Positions 1-10,115 are shown, numbered from the stretch's first letter. The stretch is DNA of 64,000 nt from Rachicladosporium sp. CCFEE 5018 (GCA_002077045.2 KZ111144.1:1270857-1334856); one strand, 5' to 3'. Notes: a model not told the origin generated them from the sequence alone. Numbers and translations are program-made.

Positions 1-1035
1 GGTAGATCTGGCGACAGGGGGAAATGAGGAAGGGGAGGGGGAGGGCGTTGGAGTGAAGACGAAGCTGTAGCTGTGGTTGCGAAGCTCTGGCGCGATGGTG
101 AGAAGACGGCTGCTCGGTTGTGGATTTGCCGCCATCGTTGCGGTTGGAGCATGATCGGCGTGGGCGGAGTGCTAGTGGTGACGGGCTGACAGCAAACGGC
201 CAGGTCTGCGATAGGATTGAAGATACTGTGCAGCTGACGTTCGTAGCAGGGGGACGGTCGAGGAACGACTTTGTCTCTGATCCAGCGTTAGCCCTCGCAT
301 TGTACTCACAGCCCTCAGGTGTTTCGATCTCTCACTCAAATCACTTCGCAGACTATTCCACCAACTACGGCTTCCCAACACTCCTCCCTGCCCTCGGATC
401 CTCTTCCGGTCTCTTGACTCTCCCGGACCTCGACCCAAGTGATCATAGCTGCAGCGTTGCCATCTTTGGACGGCTGCGGAACCTCTCGCAGCCCTGACAT
501 ACCCCGTAACCTCCTCTTACCTGGTCAGCAACGATGCCGTTTGCACGTCCAAACAAGCCCTCCGCTATCCCACTCCGCGCATCGGTTCATCTTTGCTTCA
601 GTCTCTTCTTCTGTCAACCTCCAATCCCTCCTTCAGCCCCTCTTGACTCTGCAGTCCATCGCCCTCATGTCTGGACATCTCCCCTAGCCTCGCCGCGGCG
701 CGTCTTTCGCCTCCACAAACCCCTGCTGGTGCAAATCTCAGGTGTGCAATCTGATTGCGGAGAGGAATCATCCTTCGCTATTCGGTAGACTGATCAGAAG
801 GCTTCCAATTTGGTGCTGGCGTGATGTTGGGAGGAGATTGACGGGGAGGACGGCATCGGGGGATGGGCGCTTGAGTGAGTGAGGGGCGGCGGCGGGAGGT
901 GCTTCGAGGTCGGAATCCACCGACAGCAGCTTGCCGTTGGTGCTGATCCTCACCGCAGTCTTCGGGCCGAGCTTGAGCAAAGGACTCTACAGTAGACTGG
1001 TACATATAACCTCAACTCCCAAGATAGATGGTGTA
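1..1035. other. no supported gene
   Basis: Only short overlapping reading frames on both strands are present and none shows a recognisable domain. Purine-rich sequence at the very left edge could be the 5' region of a minus-strand gene lying mostly outside the window, but nothing in view proves it. Confidence 0.4.
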
Positions 1036-1395
1036 ATGAATGCAGACAGACGCCGCGAGCAAGTTCATCGAGATCAGGGTCAAGGTGTGTTCGCATTGCA
1101 GCACATATGCGCCGGCGCCTACATCTTCACAGAAGACCCGATCGTCCTCATCCGCAAAGCCAGACTCGACATCAGTACAGACAACGCACTCGCGGGACGT
1201 AATAAGCTCAGTACCGACAAGCAGAAGCATGTCGATGGCGTGCGAGATATACAGAGCCGCAGATCTCACTTGCTCGGGCCATTCTATCATCTGCCACTGC
1301 CTATAGATTTGACTGTGGAGATGAAGTTTCACCCTGACGGGCATGCAGTCACATCAAGCACCGGAGTCAGAGGTACAGGCGCCCACAGCGAGTAA
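1036..1395 (+). pseudogene. SET-domain N-terminal fragment (putative relic)
   Basis: The frame starting with ATG at 1036 begins with a stretch containing GQGVFALQHICAGAYIFTED (about residues 14-33). This resembles the opening of fungal SET-domain proteins, in which a G-x-G-x-F-A motif is followed by 'I-x-A-G' and 'EdP'. The rest of a SET domain (the NHxCxPN region and the catalytic Tyr region) is absent: the frame ends after about 119 codons, overlapping the 3' end of the convergent BTB-like gene. SET proteins are usually lysine methyltransferases, but this piece cannot be catalytic. The family match is by eye from one motif, so chance similarity remains possible. Confidence 0.3.
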
Positions 1396-2089
1396 TATGG
1401 CACCGCGCCCTCTTCTCCACGATCGGCTTACCCTGGTAGGTCTCCGAGGTGCTCGTAGTCGCCGTCTCTTCCTCTAACCTCGTGAGAGCAAGACTCGCTG
1501 GCCTGCTAGCCTCCGCGGCCTTGGTCAAGATCTCGACTGTGAAGTCCGGAGCGCGGATCAGGGCAGCTTTAATAGTAGCGATGTCCGCGTACTGATATGA
1601 GGCCTTAGTCCCGGCCCTCGTGATGTCGTAGACGTTGGCTAGTACGACGTCGAAAGTCTCGGCGCGCAGTACGGAGGCCGCAGCGTTGTCTTCGAGGACC
1701 GCGGTAAGGTAGGTGCCGAAGATCGCCTTGCCGCGGTGGTCTTTCGCGAGTTGCATGAAGCGCTTTGCGGCTATCGAAACTAGGCGGGGCACGTTGTACT
1801 TGTCCGCGAAATTGTGCACGCGCAGATGGAAGGGGGCGTCTTCCTCCGCGTTGTTCAGCTCCGGATAGCCGCTCACTGCCGTCGCCATTGCGTACAAGGC
1901 GCCTGGATCTTCGCAGAGGAGACCTACCCGTCCATCCTTCGCTTCCTGTTGGGTATAAGCGTCCTGCACCGTCTTCGATTCAGCCTCACTCATACATTCA
2001 TAGGTGCGTAAGGCAATTATCTGCTCGCAGTCAGAATACTTCATGAAAGCGTGTAGTGGAGACTTGAACGTAAGCGACCTGCCAATCAA
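1367..2089 (-). CDS. BTB/POZ-like domain protein
   Basis: A 240-residue frame with two features of fungal BTB/POZ proteins: a 'L-C-E-D-P-x-A-L-Y-A-M' stretch near residues 57-67, where this family has 'LpEDdP..L..m..Y.Y', and LRVHNFADKYNVPRL (about residues 88-102), the typical 'vYv.ADKY.v..L' third-helix signature, followed by 'A-A-K-R-F'. Such proteins commonly act as interaction modules or Cul3 adaptors; the specific role is unknown. The usual N-terminal part of the BTB fold ('V-G...F.vHk..L...S.fF') is not clear in this frame, so an upstream exon is missing or the gene is truncated. Its 3' end overlaps the SET-like fragment by about 29 bases. The ADKY-like segment links it to the repeat array at 4.4-7.2 kb. 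Confidence 0.5.
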   Translation of the reverse strand: MIGRSLTFKSPLHAFMKYSDCEQIIALRTYECMSEAESKTVQDAYTQQEAKDGRVGLLCEDPGALYAMATAVSGYPELNNAEEDAPFHLRVHNFADKYNVPRLVSIAAKRFMQLAKDHRGKAIFGTYLTAVLEDNAAASVLRAETFDVVLANVYDITRAGTKASYQYADIATIKAALIRAPDFTVEILTKAAEASRPASLALTRLEEETATTSTSETYQGKPIVEKRARCHITRCGRLYL

Positions 2090-3316
2090 GCAGCCTGTTC
2101 AACCATTCATGTCGGCCAAGCGCATTGGATTCCTATGAAGGGGGGACTTGTCTACAGTCAGTTGAAGGGCGAATCGGAGCCCGGGGATAGTAGCGGTATG
2201 GTGAAAAAGCCAGCGCGGAGCAGGCCGGGTTGGAGTGGGATAAGGTTGGAGTCCACCGAGCTGTCCTCAATGCACGTAGCAGCGGAGGGGCGGCGTGGGG
2301 TCTGATGTGGTCGCTCTGTGCGTTTTGGGATGAGTCAAACTGGAAGCCGCAGTCTGCAAGGTGTAAGTTCCTTCTGCACTGTCGAGTCGGGAGTAATGGT
2401 GGGGCGGGAGACCATGGCGTTGGGCAACTCACAGCACGCAGGAGACTATGCCAGAGCAGAAACTGGATCAGGTCGTCCCCAGTCATTAGTGGGTTCGGGA
2501 TACTACGGCCGCCGCTCTGACTTGACTGCAGCGCTGTACGGCGTGCGTGCTTCCTCGACTTCATCCAGGAGCCTCAATGAGCTCACACTGGACGTAGCGC
2601 GATGAGCAAGACCAGGAGTCACTAGACGGAGCCGATCGCACTGGTGACCAATCTTGAAGAGCCACTACCGTACAACGCAGAGCGCACTACTAACCAAGCG
2701 TCGAAGCGATCTTCAGCATGTGCGACCTGCTAGAGAATCCACCTCTGTGCATCTGGACCCTCGAAGTACCTTCGATCTCCAATGTTTGAACCGTCTTTGG
2801 CATGACCAACAGCAAACCGCTGGCACGGGCGATGTACCTCCTTCCAGCAAGAGTGGAAGTGCCCCCGAGCGCCCTGGAAGCGCTTCAACTCGACTGGCCA
2901 AGCTACCTACATGCCTCCAGCAGCAGCGATGCTTCATCAATTATTCCCATCATTGAACGCTTGACGCACTACTGCTCCAGCGTTGAAGCAGTCCTCCGTT
3001 TCCAGCGCATGGGCAAGCTTTATCAGTGCCTCATCAGCAACAGCAAACAATTATCGAGAGCGATGGACCTCATTCCGATGTGTAGGACACTCGCCTGCAG
3101 GAAAGTTTCCCAGCTCTAGCGGCCAGACTACACTCGCGGTATACTGCAGCGCATCATAGCAGAGGAGCCTTACCCCAGGCAAGGAAGAAGGCATACTTCG
3201 ATGTCTGTCGCCTGAACGAAGCCTTCACCTCATCTACGTGTACATCTTCCCGTTCGTGAATGTTGGTCTGAACGGCCGCAGTATATGAAAAGCTGGCTAC
3301 GGCTACCCTTGAAGAT
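2090..3316. other. no confident gene; one repeat-bearing frame
   Basis: A plus-strand frame at 2802-3119 contains two similar pieces (TNSKPLARAMYLLP and SNSKQLSRAMDLIP, about 80 residues apart), suggesting an old internal duplication, but no family is recognised and no intron structure supports it. The remainder holds only short shadow frames. Confidence 0.25.
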
Positions 3317-3865
3317 TTGGAAGTGCCAGTCGGGGCCAAGGCCTTTCCGCTGAGAGAGGCAGACATCTGGAGGAAGAGATTCAGAGCAATTTTCCAGACC
3401 ACCGAGCCTGATACAAGCGTCGCTGAGCCTGCCTCTGAGCCTGTCTCTGAGCCTGTTCCCGACACTGCAGTTACAGCATCAGTCGGCAACGCGCCAGCCG
3501 CTGCAGACGCGTGGAAGCCAGGATGGTGGTCGGTGTCGAGCAGTGCTTCTGCCGCAAAGGGACGCGAAAGGCTCGCTGCGGTGAAGGCAGCCGAGCCTGG
3601 CGTTAAGCGTGCAGAGGAGCGGGACGCGTTGAAAGCTGAGCACGAAAGGATATATCGATTCTTTCGGGAACGCTATGGTGGCGACAACACCAGTCTACCT
3701 GCCTGGCAGAAGCTGTGCGTCGATGCGGAAGTCGAGGTCGGCAGCAGGATCAGGGATTGTAAGGATATGAGTCAACCCTTCGAGAAGCGGAAACCAAAAT
3801 CAATGCTGACATAGCGCACTAGAACCTCGACAAGATCTACGTGTGCATCTATCAGTCGAGGGCAA
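3317..3865 (+). pseudogene. fungal repeat-family gene with 'x-D-C-K-K' C-terminal motif, truncated or frame-broken
   Basis: The first exon starts with ATG at 3317. It has an acidic repeat of E-P-(A/V)-S-E-P units at residues 35-49 and then a stretch in which ERYGGDNTSLPAWQKLC is followed by 'V-G-S-R-I-R-D-C-K'. This matches, from memory, a large dispersed fungal family in which '.F...YG....L.aWq.LC.....p.Si..CKk.l....vNi.dl.d' recurs. A GTAAGG donor follows at about 3758, with a branch-like GCTGAC and an AG acceptor before 3822, and downstream sequence would encode N-L-D-K-I-Y-V-C-I-Y-Q, the expected continuation. The splice phase does not fit: joining donor and acceptor gives an immediate stop. 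So the gene is either broken or carries an indel. Function unknown. Confidence 0.4.
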
Positions 3866-4420
3866 CTATTGGCGCCGAGCCTGTCGAAAATGTCGCCGAG
3901 CTTGTGTCGAAGCCTGTCGATGGTATAGCAACGACGGCCAAGTACCACCGACATCACCGCCATCAACGCAAAGATCGCAGCGATCACGATCCGATAAACT
4001 GGTGCAGATACGGAGACTGCGATAGACGGCGTTGATAGCAGTAGCGAGGTGGCGGAGGTCGCGAGCATGCTGGGATCTGTCAAGTGTGACGACCAAAAGG
4101 CAAACGTTATGGGTTGGCGCGCATCTTCATGCATGTTGAGAACGGATGGCATGACTAATATCGGAAATGTGTGAGGCGTTTTGCTACAGTGCCTGATGAG
4201 TACATCATCACTGCTTCGCTTCTGCATCCATTAAACTACCAATGTACATAGCCTTCTAGGACATACATGTCCTACTACCTCAAAGTATGCCGCCTTCCGC
4301 AAGGGCGGTGTCCACGAGCTTGCCACGGTCAATGGCGTTCACGTCATCTGCGAAGTGACCGAAATTGCGACCGTGCTGAGATCCGTCATAGTAAACTCTT
4401 GCCCAGTTGAAGTCGTCGAT
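3866..4420. other. no supported gene
   Basis: A minus-strand frame (3772-4227, 151 codons) contains one hydrophobic stretch, but it overlaps the antisense of the preceding gene and has no recognisable family. Nothing else is seen. Confidence 0.3.
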
Positions 4421-4597
4421 ATACTACTTTCGCCCAACTTCGTAATTAGAGCTCGCCAGGCGGAGTTCCCTGCGGTGTATTTGGCAGCCGTGCCATCGCT
4501 TACACACTGCAGCTGGACTAGTCATAGCTCGCCAGGCCCAATTCCTTGCGGCGTCTTCGGCAGCAGTGTCAGGTCCAAGCTGCAACAGAACCCCTTT

Positions 4598-4670
4598 GAG
4601 AGCATCTTCTTCGCCCCCGAGGCAAACGCCCTTGAGAGCATCTCCTTCGTCACCGAGGCGAAATGTGCTT
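4598..4670 (-). repeat. 36-bp direct duplication
   Basis: GAGAGCATCT followed by a similar tail occurs at 4598 and 4634. On the minus strand the two copies give 'D-E-G-D-A-L-K-G' and 'E-E-D-A-L-K-G'. The period is a multiple of three, unlike the 77-bp repeat further right, so this duplication may have arisen while the frame was still coding. Confidence 0.6.
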
Positions 4671-5349
4671 GCAGGCAGATGCGGGGACTGCGCCATGTCT
4701 GCGGGACCGGACATACGCCGCGGTGACTCAATGGTGTGTGAGTGCAGAAAGTGGAGGATGGAGAATTTACCGACGTCGAGTGTGTAGCAGGGCTCGGAAG
4801 TGGTCCGACGAGAGCGGTAGCACGCGATGATGTCGAAGAAGCGGACATGGTGATATAGTCAGCGTGGCGAGCGGCTATCGGTCGAGGAATTGAGGTGCTA
4901 GCAAAGTGCTGGCGACGGTGTCTTGATTGGCGCAGATGCGAGAACATCGTATGCCGTCCATGACTTTAGAGGACCGCTATTAGACAGTGGAGAACCGCTT
5001 TCGAGAGGTGGAACGCTGTCATGTCATTATCTGTACACGCACGGATTCCTGAGTCCTCTTGAAGCCGAAATCAGCGAGCAATCCGTATCTGGCGGCGAAG
5101 TTGTAAACGGAGTACTTCGCGTCTTGATGTGCCATGTACGTGGTAGGAAGCTGATAATCGGTATCGTCGGCCTCTTCGTGTTGTTGCCTTGCAGTGGTGA
5201 AGCAGTGCTCGTGTTCGTGCTCGGCGTGGGAGATGACCGCGGAGTCGCAGGACTTGAACGTGGCGCGATACGGGTTGGCACGCGACGACGTCGAAGATAC
5301 TGGAACTTCGATACGATTAGCATCGCGTGAGGTTGTGGGCTGCAGAATA

Positions 5350-5463
5350 CTTGAAGCTGAGGTCCGGGACCAGTCCATATCTGGCGGCGAAGTTGTAAAC
5401 GGAGTTCTTGAAGCTGAAATCCGGGACCAATCCGTTTTTGGCGGCGAAGTTGTAAACGGAGCA
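5350..5463 (-). repeat. 57-bp tandem duplication, in frame on minus strand
   Basis: CTTGAAGCTGA starts at 5350 and again at 5407, and both copies share GGCGGCGAAGTTGTAAACGGA. Each 57-bp unit corresponds to 19 codons on the minus strand encoding S-V-Y-N-F-A-A-(R/K)-(Y/N)-G-L-V-P-D. A third diverged copy lies near 5053-5110. Confidence 0.7.
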
Positions 5464-5689
5464 CTTGGCGTCTCGATGTGCTAAGTACGTGGTAGGAAGC
5501 TGGATCATGGTAGGAAGCTGGATCACCGGTATCGTCGGCCTTTTCGTGTTGTTGCCTTGTAGTGATTAGGCCATGCTCGTTTCCGTGCTTTGGGGCAAAG
5601 ATGGAGGCAGATTTGGAGGAGTTGACCGTGGCGCGACAACGGTTGTAGCACGCGACAACGGCTTTAGCACGCGACGAAGTCCAAGACAC

Positions 5690-6090
5690 TGAACAATCGA
5701 TATAGTCGGCATTGCGTGCGCCTGTTGGCCGTAGAGTCGATGGGCTGCGTCCTGCTATTATGAGTGCAGGTGTAGGCCCATTGTGAGACGCCTGTGAGTG
5801 TGCAAAGGCTCTGTCTGGTGGCGAAATGCTGTCGTGGCTAGGCGGCTGTGGCTGTGTCACTCCAGCTGTTGGTCCGGTCGAGAACACCGACCCATCGATG
5901 TAGACGGCATTGTGCGCAACTGTCGGTTGTGGAGTTGATGGGCTACGTCCTGACGACTATGCCATCATTGGTGCAGGTGTAGGCCCATTTTGAGACGCCT
6001 GTGAGTGTGCAAAGGCTCTGTCTAGTGATGAAACGCTGTCATGTCTAGGCGGCTGCGTCGCTCGAGCTATTAGTCCGACAGCCCGTAGTT
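5690..6090 (-). repeat. 207-bp tandem duplication
   Basis: TGAGACGCCTGTGAGTGTGC begins at 5784 and 5991, with matching flanks on both sides (for example GATGGGCTGCGTCC and GATGGGCTACGTCC). The period of 207 is a multiple of three. The minus strand encodes two copies of a Pro/Ser-rich piece around 'D-R-A-F-A-H-S-Q-A-S'. Confidence 0.7.
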
Positions 6091-6592
6091 TCGGTCTTAG
6101 CTTCAGGATGAGGTCTTCAAGGTTATCAGAGTCGCGTAGACGCGCAATCATGGCCGCCCACGCTGCATTCTTGGATTCTGGCTCTGAGGCTTTGCCTTCG
6201 CTAACGACATGTAGTTTCTTATCGCCAATGGAGACCTTAAGCGTGCATCGATGTGAGGTCGTTCCCGAGGGTCCCGTGGCTTCTGCCCTGTGCAGCAGTT
6301 GGACGTCCAGCTGCAGTGATGTGTCGCTCGAGCTGCTAGTTCAACAGCCTTGTAGGTGTGGCCTGAGCTTCTGGTTGAGGTCTTTGAGCATGTCAGTCCG
6401 AGTAGCTACGTAACTACGGCTACCCATGCTGCGGCCGTGGATTCTAGCTTGGAGGCTGTGCCGTTGCCAAAGATCTGGAGCAGCTCCACGCCGATAGCCA
6501 GCTTGAGCATGCAATGGGACGTCGTGCTGGGTGATCGCTTCGTCTCCGTCTTGTGCAGCACGCTCACCTCCAGGTGCAGTCCCAGCTTGTCG
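6061..6592 (-). repeat. about 266-bp diverged tandem duplication
   Basis: CTCGAGCTATTAGTCCGACAGCC at 6061 recurs in diverged form at 6327, and similarity continues through ATTCT-GGCT-TGAGGC blocks to the 'CTTAAGCGTGCATCGATG / CTTGAGCATGCAATGGGA' region. It overlaps the start of the 77-bp array, showing nested rounds of duplication. Confidence 0.55.
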
Positions 6593-6848
6593 CAGACCTG
6601 TTGCAGGGCGGTCCCTTCGTCTCCGTCTTGTGCAGCACGCTCACCTCCAGGTGCAGTCCCAGCTTGTCGCAGACCTGTTGCAGAGCGGTCCCTTCGTCTC
6701 CGTCTTGTGCAGCACTCTCACCTCCAGGTGCAGTCCCAGCTTGTCGCAGATCTGTTGCAGAGCGGCTTCTCCTTGTCCGCCTTGTGCAGTAGTTTCGCCT
6801 CCAGATGCAGCGCCGACTTGTCACAAACCTGGTGCAGGGTGACGTCTT
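6541..6848 (-). repeat. four-copy 77-bp tandem repeat
   Basis: CGTCTCCGTCTTGTGCAGCA begins at 6541, 6618 and 6695, and a more diverged fourth copy starts near 6772. The first three are almost identical; the fourth is roughly 75% similar by eye. The period is not a multiple of three, so a minus-strand frame encoding L-H-L-E-V-S-V-L-H-K loses its frame at every unit. This argues that amplification happened after the sequence stopped being translated, or that it made the gene non-coding. Confidence 0.8.
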
Positions 6849-7210
6849 CATCCTCTGAACGAAACATACCTGGCAGCGAATGCGGGAACTGCGCTATGTG
6901 TGCGGCATGATGCACGCGTATACACGAACCATCATCGCTTTCCATGTCGTCTCCTTCGCTGCAAATTCCCGACGTTGTTGCGTCGCCAATGCATTACAGC
7001 TGCCGATCACCTATGGTGATCTTGAGCATGCATCGATGCGATGTGGCCCCGGAGTCGTCGGAGGGCGCGTCGGTCTCCGTCTCGTGTAATGACTTGGTCT
7101 CCAGATGTACACCCAGCTCTCTGTTGCAGAGCAGCTTCTTCGTCACCCACCTGGGCCTGCCCGGTCGGCAGATGAGGGTAGTTCGCCATTTCTGCGAGTG
7201 GCTTCTTCAT

Positions 7211-7915
7211 CCTCTGCGAGGATCAGACCTGATAGCACATGAGGAGAGTCCGCCATGCCCATCGATAATCCCCGAAGATCCACAGCTCATGCGCATTTGT
7301 GGTGGCGCAATCATGTTCGAGGCTTTGCTTCTTCGAAACTCCGGCAATGTCTAAGACCAGTCCGTAATCCACGTAGCTGCTGTACGATATGGCGAGATTG
7401 CAGCTCACTTCGTCGACTCCTTCGCTGCAGCGGCTGCAACGATGCTTCGCGATCCGTATTGCCTACCGCATGTCTCTCCGCCCTTAGTCGTCCATTGCTG
7501 AGAGCCCTCTTCTCCATGTTAATCATAGTCTTGCTGGAAGCAGACGACATATGATTGCACTATGGTCGCGGCGGTGCTCCAGTCTCGTCCATCCCGTCCC
7601 TGCCGAAGGAGGCGATGCCGAATGAGGAGCTGCGGGAGGGACGTAGTTGCGTAGGAGCCGCTGACAGGCCGAGGTATTGTCGCGTTCCAGTCGGCGACGA
7701 GGAGTGGTGGCTGACTCTGCCGCAAACTAGAATCGAAACAGCCTGCGATTACTTGGATCTTGTTCATGGAATTGATGGACTTCATGACCGTGACCGGCCG
7801 CTTGTGTCGAGTGCTTCAGGACTTGCTCGTAGCCATGAGCAAATCAAAATATGCGCCGAGATGCCCTTACCTTCGAGTTGTGCTATAATTCGCAAATCTG
7901 AAGAACTTTTACATC
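7211..7915. other. no supported gene
   Basis: Short shadow frames only. A plus-strand frame at 7555-8037 runs through the tRNA-like sequence and has no recognisable domain. Confidence 0.35.
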
Positions 7916-8058
7916 GGCGAGTTGGTGTAATGGTAGCACGCGGCTGCTTTAATCCCCCAAACTGGCTGGATAAACACCGCCCCATCCAATGGTTCTTCGC
8001 GGTGCCTCCAGGGCGGGCTAAAATAGCTGAAGCGTGAGTTCGATTCTCACGCACGCCA
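7916..8058 (+). tRNA. tRNA-like gene with long insertion in the anticodon loop; isotype not called
   Basis: The 5' part has GGCGAGT (acceptor), a T at position 8, D-stem GTGT/GCAC and an A-box-like TGGTGTAATGG. The 3' part has a perfect T arm, GTGAG-TTCGATT-CTCAC, including a good B box, then GCACGCC and A as discriminator. The acceptor pairs except for one A-A mismatch. CGGCT before and AGCTG after the insertion can form the anticodon stem; a register shifted by one (GGCTG/TAGCT) gives a standard five-base variable loop. Roughly 70 nt separate the half-loops, consistent with an intron after position 37. The loop GCTTTAA lacks a clean U33 in the first register and would read TTA in the second; a missing T in the T-run would give Lys-TTT. 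It could be a genuine intron-bearing tRNA with an assembly error, or a tRNA pseudogene. Confidence 0.5.
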
Positions 8059-9291
8059 AATACTTTTTCGAAGGATCAGCAATCTTTCTGTTGACTGAGC
8101 TTCACATCCAGAAGATCACTAGACTTACATGCGTTGGCTGTGGTGGTGTTCGAAGCAGGCCTAGGTATCTCGCAGGTGCGATGTTGTTTGGACTCACATG
8201 ATGGCGACTCAATGAACCTTTCGAATAGCGCAGGGCATCCGCCAAGGCCGGTCATTGAATGTTGCGAGCATTTCCAAAAGCTATCACAGCTCCGACCTGC
8301 ACTTCGACTACCTTACACCACGGTACTGAGCTGATGGAGTCAGAGTTCGGCGGTTGTTGAGTCTTTCTACTTACAAGGCTCAAAAGAGCTTGGCTCATGT
8401 CCGCGATGATGTATCCGCATCTTCGGCTACCACCTCGTATTTCCCAGTGGATTTCTTGACTACGTGCAGCAGTCTTCCTTCACGAACGTTTGCGTTGCAC
8501 AAGAACCGCAACCGTATGGTGAGGCAGTCCGAAGACTTCGAGGGACGTACTGCTGCTGTTTTGGAAGCAGTACCCCCTTATGACGCTCCCAGCCCGACTG
8601 TTGAGCGATGTCACGATATTTCGGCCACTTCTCACGACTACTCTTGAACATCGTGAGCCTGAACAGGACCGCTTCTCGTGCGTTCGTGCGTACGGCCAGC
8701 TGGACAGCGGTGACCGTATCGACTTTGATGCTTTCGAAGGGCGCCGTTGTATCATCTCCCAAGCTCGGGGTCGTCGCTCTTATGGTCATTCGCTGTAAGC
8801 ACTTGCATTGGCCACCGGTGACGTTGCAAGTAATGAGACCTATCGAGGTATCGAGATGATCTGCGCCAGCTTTTCCTCTTGACCGTGGACATGCAGGTGA
8901 GGTCTACTCTGTCTGAGTACAACGCGCAAACTCTGTCCGCCAACAATCCCGCCTCTTGGACAACCAAACTCTCGAATAGCTGAAAGAGGTACACTTCTCC
9001 GCTTGCGACAACACAACTGTGGAGGAGACCTACGACTAAAGCGACTGACGATACTTGTATTCAAAATGTTGACTGAGACATGTAGGATTTCCATCTGTGA
9101 TCAACGTGATTTTGTGTACCCTCATCCTGCGCTTGAGGCATGGTGCGACAGACTTTCACAAACCAATCATAAATGGGCTTTTCAGTACTTGGATAATGTA
9201 CTTGTAGTCTTTGCCATGTTCCACGAAGGAGAACGCGGTATAATCACAGTGCGGACATCAGATCAGCGATCAACCGTTGACTAGTAACATC
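8059..9291. other. no supported gene
   Basis: Several overlapping frames of 60-110 codons occur on both strands but no family, splice pattern or repeat is evident. Confidence 0.35.
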
Positions 9292-10115
9292 TCAATTGAA
9301 CAGGCTTTTGACGAACGAATGCGACCAATTGTACTTTTTGTGCATCCGCGTCTCGTGGCCAAAGACGACGAGATATCCGGTCTTCTGTGCCATGACCTCC
9401 GACTTCTGCGTCCACACCTTGACATTTTCGTACTGACGTGAGGAAGCACCTTCAGCCATAGATCCTCGGCCATATAGACCAGGTTCGCAGCTGCGTAAGC
9501 ATAGCTTACGATCGTCGGGGGTATCTGGAGTTCCTCGGCATCGAGTAAGGTGGCAAGCATGAACTGATGTACCATGTACCAGGCATTGTACTCCCGATCC
9601 GGGAGCGTTAGAGCTATGTAGAGTCCCTCGGCATCGAGCAAGGTGGCAAGCATGAGCCGGTGGACCGTGTACCATGCATTGTACTCCCGATCTAGGAGCG
9701 CACTCAATTCTTTGAGGACATCGTCCCTGATTTGTAAGCCTTTGACAGTGCTGGGATAATCTGTAGCCCGTACTGTGGAATTGTCTTAGAGAGCATTGCG
9801 CAGCGCGCGTATCATGAAACGGCGCATATCGCTGATCTCGCGCACGACTGGTGAAGAAGTGCAGAGTTCGCCAGTGGCCGAGTAATCGAGAAGACCAGCT
9901 CGCTTGTGGAACGATCCAGCTTCACCGAGGATCTTCTCGATTTGCTCTGCATTCTGCAGGCTCATCTCGACAAGCCAGGTTGCAGGAAGCCTTGTTCGGA
10001 GATCCGAAGGACTGCGTAGACGCCACTGCGCTTGTGGTGTCACGTGGATCCAGAGAGCATCTCCCCGGCTCGCAGTCTCAAGGCCCACTCCCCCAAGTCC
10101 ATCGGACGGTCCCAT
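9292..10115 (-). pseudogene. pseudogene of an unrecognised fungal protein with in-frame stop, frameshift and internal duplication
   Basis: Reading the minus strand from 10115, a frame with a stretch ending 'R-F-M-I-R-A-L-R-N-A-L' meets TAA at 9788-9786. It then continues in the same frame without a break into 'V-L-K-E-L-S-A-L-L-D-R-E-Y-N-A-W-Y'. The unit REYNAWYTVHRLMLATLLDA is present twice at a 93-bp (31-codon) spacing, an in-frame tandem duplication. After 'V-Y-M-A-E-D-L-W-L-K-V-L-P-H' the continuation shifts to another frame (Q-Y-E-N-V-K-V-W-T-Q-K-S-E) and ends near 9292. Continuous coding-like sequence across one stop and one shift indicates recent decay. I do not recognise the family. 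Confidence 0.5.
9541..9726 (-). repeat. 93-bp in-frame tandem duplication
   Basis: TCGAGTAAGGTGGCAAGCAT at 9541 and TCGAGCAAGGTGGCAAGCAT at 9634 start two copies of a 93-bp unit. It lies within the decayed minus-strand gene and encodes the repeated 31-residue segment described there. Confidence 0.75.

Larger units (their letters stand above)
4421..7210 (-). repeat. multi-level tandem-duplication array derived from a minus-strand BTB-like gene
   Basis: The whole interval is built from diverged copies of the same minus-strand segments. The reverse frames encode three related pieces with 'A-Q/N-x-P-H-L-P' (near 4700, 6890 and 7180). Three or four encode 'S-V-Y-N-F-A-A-R-Y-G-L-x-x-D-x-x-F-K' (near 5080, 5375, 5440), and several encode 'L-H-L-E-V-S-V-L-H-K' (6545-6830). 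Others encode 'L-K-(L/I)-(A/T)-I-G' (near 6230, 6500, 7020). The VYNFAARYGL motif resembles the FADKY motif of the BTB-like gene at 1367-2089, so I infer a degraded, repeatedly duplicated BTB-type gene. Frames are interrupted by stops and shifts, so no intact product is expected. Long frames on both strands here (for example 5027-5887 minus) are by-products of the duplications. Confidence 0.5.

Noticed and set aside
5027..5887. 286-codon minus-strand frame in the repeat array
   Set aside because: It crosses out-of-frame and in-frame duplications and mixes unrelated translations of the same unit; treated as part of the degenerate array, not an intact gene.
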